The notes beneath the pieces are model-generated. The model was not told the DNA's origin and ran no database searches. It saw nothing but the letters and a program-made list of their open reading frames with translations. Position numbers and translations under genes: made by a program. Positions 6,735-7,670 of a stretch of 7,670 nucleotides of DNA are shown here, in pieces (the stretch's first letter is position 1; every line of letters begins with the position of its first letter). Source of the DNA: an uncultured Ruminococcus sp. (GTDB taxonomy: Bacteria > Bacillota > Clostridia > Oscillospirales > Ruminococcaceae); the NCBI GenBank assembly GCA_945835085.1, contig CAMAIG010000063.1, positions 1 to 7,670 on the forward strand. The letters run 5' to 3'.

Positions 6735-7658
6735 TCAATATGGTGAGCTGTCTGCCGAAGTCTGCTTTTCGGAGGAAGGACTGCCCCAGAGCTGTGCAAG
6801 AATAACTGCCGCAAATACCAGAACACAGCCTATAAGCTCACTTATGCTCAGCTTTTCATGGAGAATGAGCCAGCCCGAAAGTGCGGCAAATACCGATTCA
6901 AGGCTCATTAACAGAGTTGCAACGGTGGGGGCGGTGTAACGCTGTCCCACTACCTGGAGCGTATAGGCAACTCCGCATGACATTATTCCCGCATAGAGGA
7001 TCGTATATCCCGCATTGAATACTGCCTGGGCGGAAGGCTCCTCAAAGATAAGCATACAGATAAAATGGAGAATTCCTGCCGTGAAAAACTGTATGCAGGA
7101 CATTAGCATTGCATCGGTGCTTTTCCCGTTGAAACGGTCGATGACCATAATATGCACCGCAAAAAACACCGCACATATCAGCACAAGAAGGTCACCACGG
7201 GAAATGCCGCTATCGTCCTTGATGCACAAAAGCCGAAAGCCTGCCACGGCTATTGCCACAAACAGCCACATTCTTAACGGTATGCGTCTGCCCATGAATA
7301 TACCGAGAAGGGGCACGATAACGATATAGAGAGCGGTGATAAATCCCGCCTTTCCCGCAGTAGTCTGTGCGATACCTGCCTGCTGAAAAGCACTTGCTAT
7401 AAACAAAACCACTCCGCAGCATATTCCGCCCACAGCCGTTTCCTTTACGGAAAAGGCTTTCACGGGGGTATGGCTGTTTTTTTCTGCCGCCCTGAATATC
7501 AGGATAACGGGGATAAGCACAAGCCCCCCCAGCAGCGTTCTCATTGCATTGTATGTAAACGGCTCCACATAGTTCATGCCCTCGCTCTGGGCAACAAATG
7601 CGGTACCCCATATCATAGCTGTTATCAGAAGCATTATGCTTCCCTTGATATTTTTCAT
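6735..7658 (-). CDS. EamA-type DMT-superfamily transporter
   Basis: This 307-residue inner-membrane protein has about ten hydrophobic helices in two EamA repeats (roughly 5-145 and 153-291), as in the drug/metabolite transporter superfamily of exporters and permeases. Numbered from the chosen ATG, family features are IWGTAFVAQ (16-24), FQQAGIAQTTAGKAGFITAL (91-110) and the second-repeat signature APTVATLLMSLESVFAALSG (243-262) followed by HEKLS (267-271). A short hydrophilic tail (292-307) ends in the cytoplasm. The substrate cannot be told from the sequence. I place the start at the ATG at 7656-7658, which gives the MKNIKGS beginning typical of the family. An in-frame TTG at 7665-7667 would add three residues, and no clear Shine-Dalgarno site is visible before the window ends at 7670. 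The promoter lies outside the window, so an operon with genes to the right is possible. Confidence 0.92.
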   Translation of the reverse strand: MKNIKGSIMLLITAMIWGTAFVAQSEGMNYVEPFTYNAMRTLLGGLVLIPVILIFRAAEKNSHTPVKAFSVKETAVGGICCGVVLFIASAFQQAGIAQTTAGKAGFITALYIVIVPLLGIFMGRRIPLRMWLFVAIAVAGFRLLCIKDDSGISRGDLLVLICAVFFAVHIMVIDRFNGKSTDAMLMSCIQFFTAGILHFICMLIFEEPSAQAVFNAGYTILYAGIMSCGVAYTLQVVGQRYTAPTVATLLMSLESVFAALSGWLILHEKLSISELIGCVLVFAAVILAQLWGSPSSEKQTSADSSPY

Positions 7659-7670
7659 TGATCTCAATAT

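Noticed and set aside
7659..7667. TTG at 7665-7667 as the start of the EamA transporter
   Set aside because: The ATG three codons later gives the usual family N-terminus; however, the ribosome binding site lies at or beyond the window edge, so TTG is not fully excluded.

Overview
The window looks like chromosomal DNA from a low-to-moderate-GC Firmicute, most likely a Ruminococcus-like member of the Clostridia. This is an inference from strong GGAGG-type Shine-Dalgarno sites, sigma-A-type promoters, AT-rich intergenic DNA around more GC-balanced genes, and the overall look of the proteins. There are no RNA genes, mobile elements, CRISPR arrays or integration sites that I can see.

There are four genes in alternating orientation (+, -, +, -), and each appears to be its own transcription unit. 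(1) 247-4134 (+) is a 1295-residue membrane signalling protein. Its parts, in order, are a multi-pass N-terminal membrane domain, an internal signal-peptide-like segment, a large extracellular two-component-regulator-type beta-propeller with a Y_Y_Y-like module, a transmembrane helix, a coiled coil, an HD-GYP cyclic-di-GMP phosphodiesterase domain and a C-terminal receiver domain. (2) 4192-5658 (-) is a tandem PPK2-domain polyphosphate:AMP phosphotransferase. (3) 5961-6659 (+) is an AIM24/TIGR00266-family protein of unknown function. (4) 6735-7658 (-) is an EamA-type DMT-superfamily transporter whose upstream control lies beyond the window.

The regulatory layout is clear. A near-consensus promoter precedes gene 1. 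A 17-bp perfect hairpin lies between the convergent genes 1 and 2. Genes 2 and 3 diverge from a 302-bp AT-rich region holding a promoter for each, plus an inverted repeat that overlaps the gene 3 promoter. A second hairpin terminator separates the convergent genes 3 and 4.

The genes do not form an obvious pathway. The most notable item is gene 1. Its sensor half resembles that of hybrid two-component systems (14 candidate propeller blades, Y_Y_Y, one transmembrane helix), but an HD-GYP domain stands where the histidine kinase would be and the receiver is at the extreme C-terminus. It may therefore link an extracellular ligand directly to cyclic-di-GMP breakdown. Genes 2 to 4 are recognisable members of known families.
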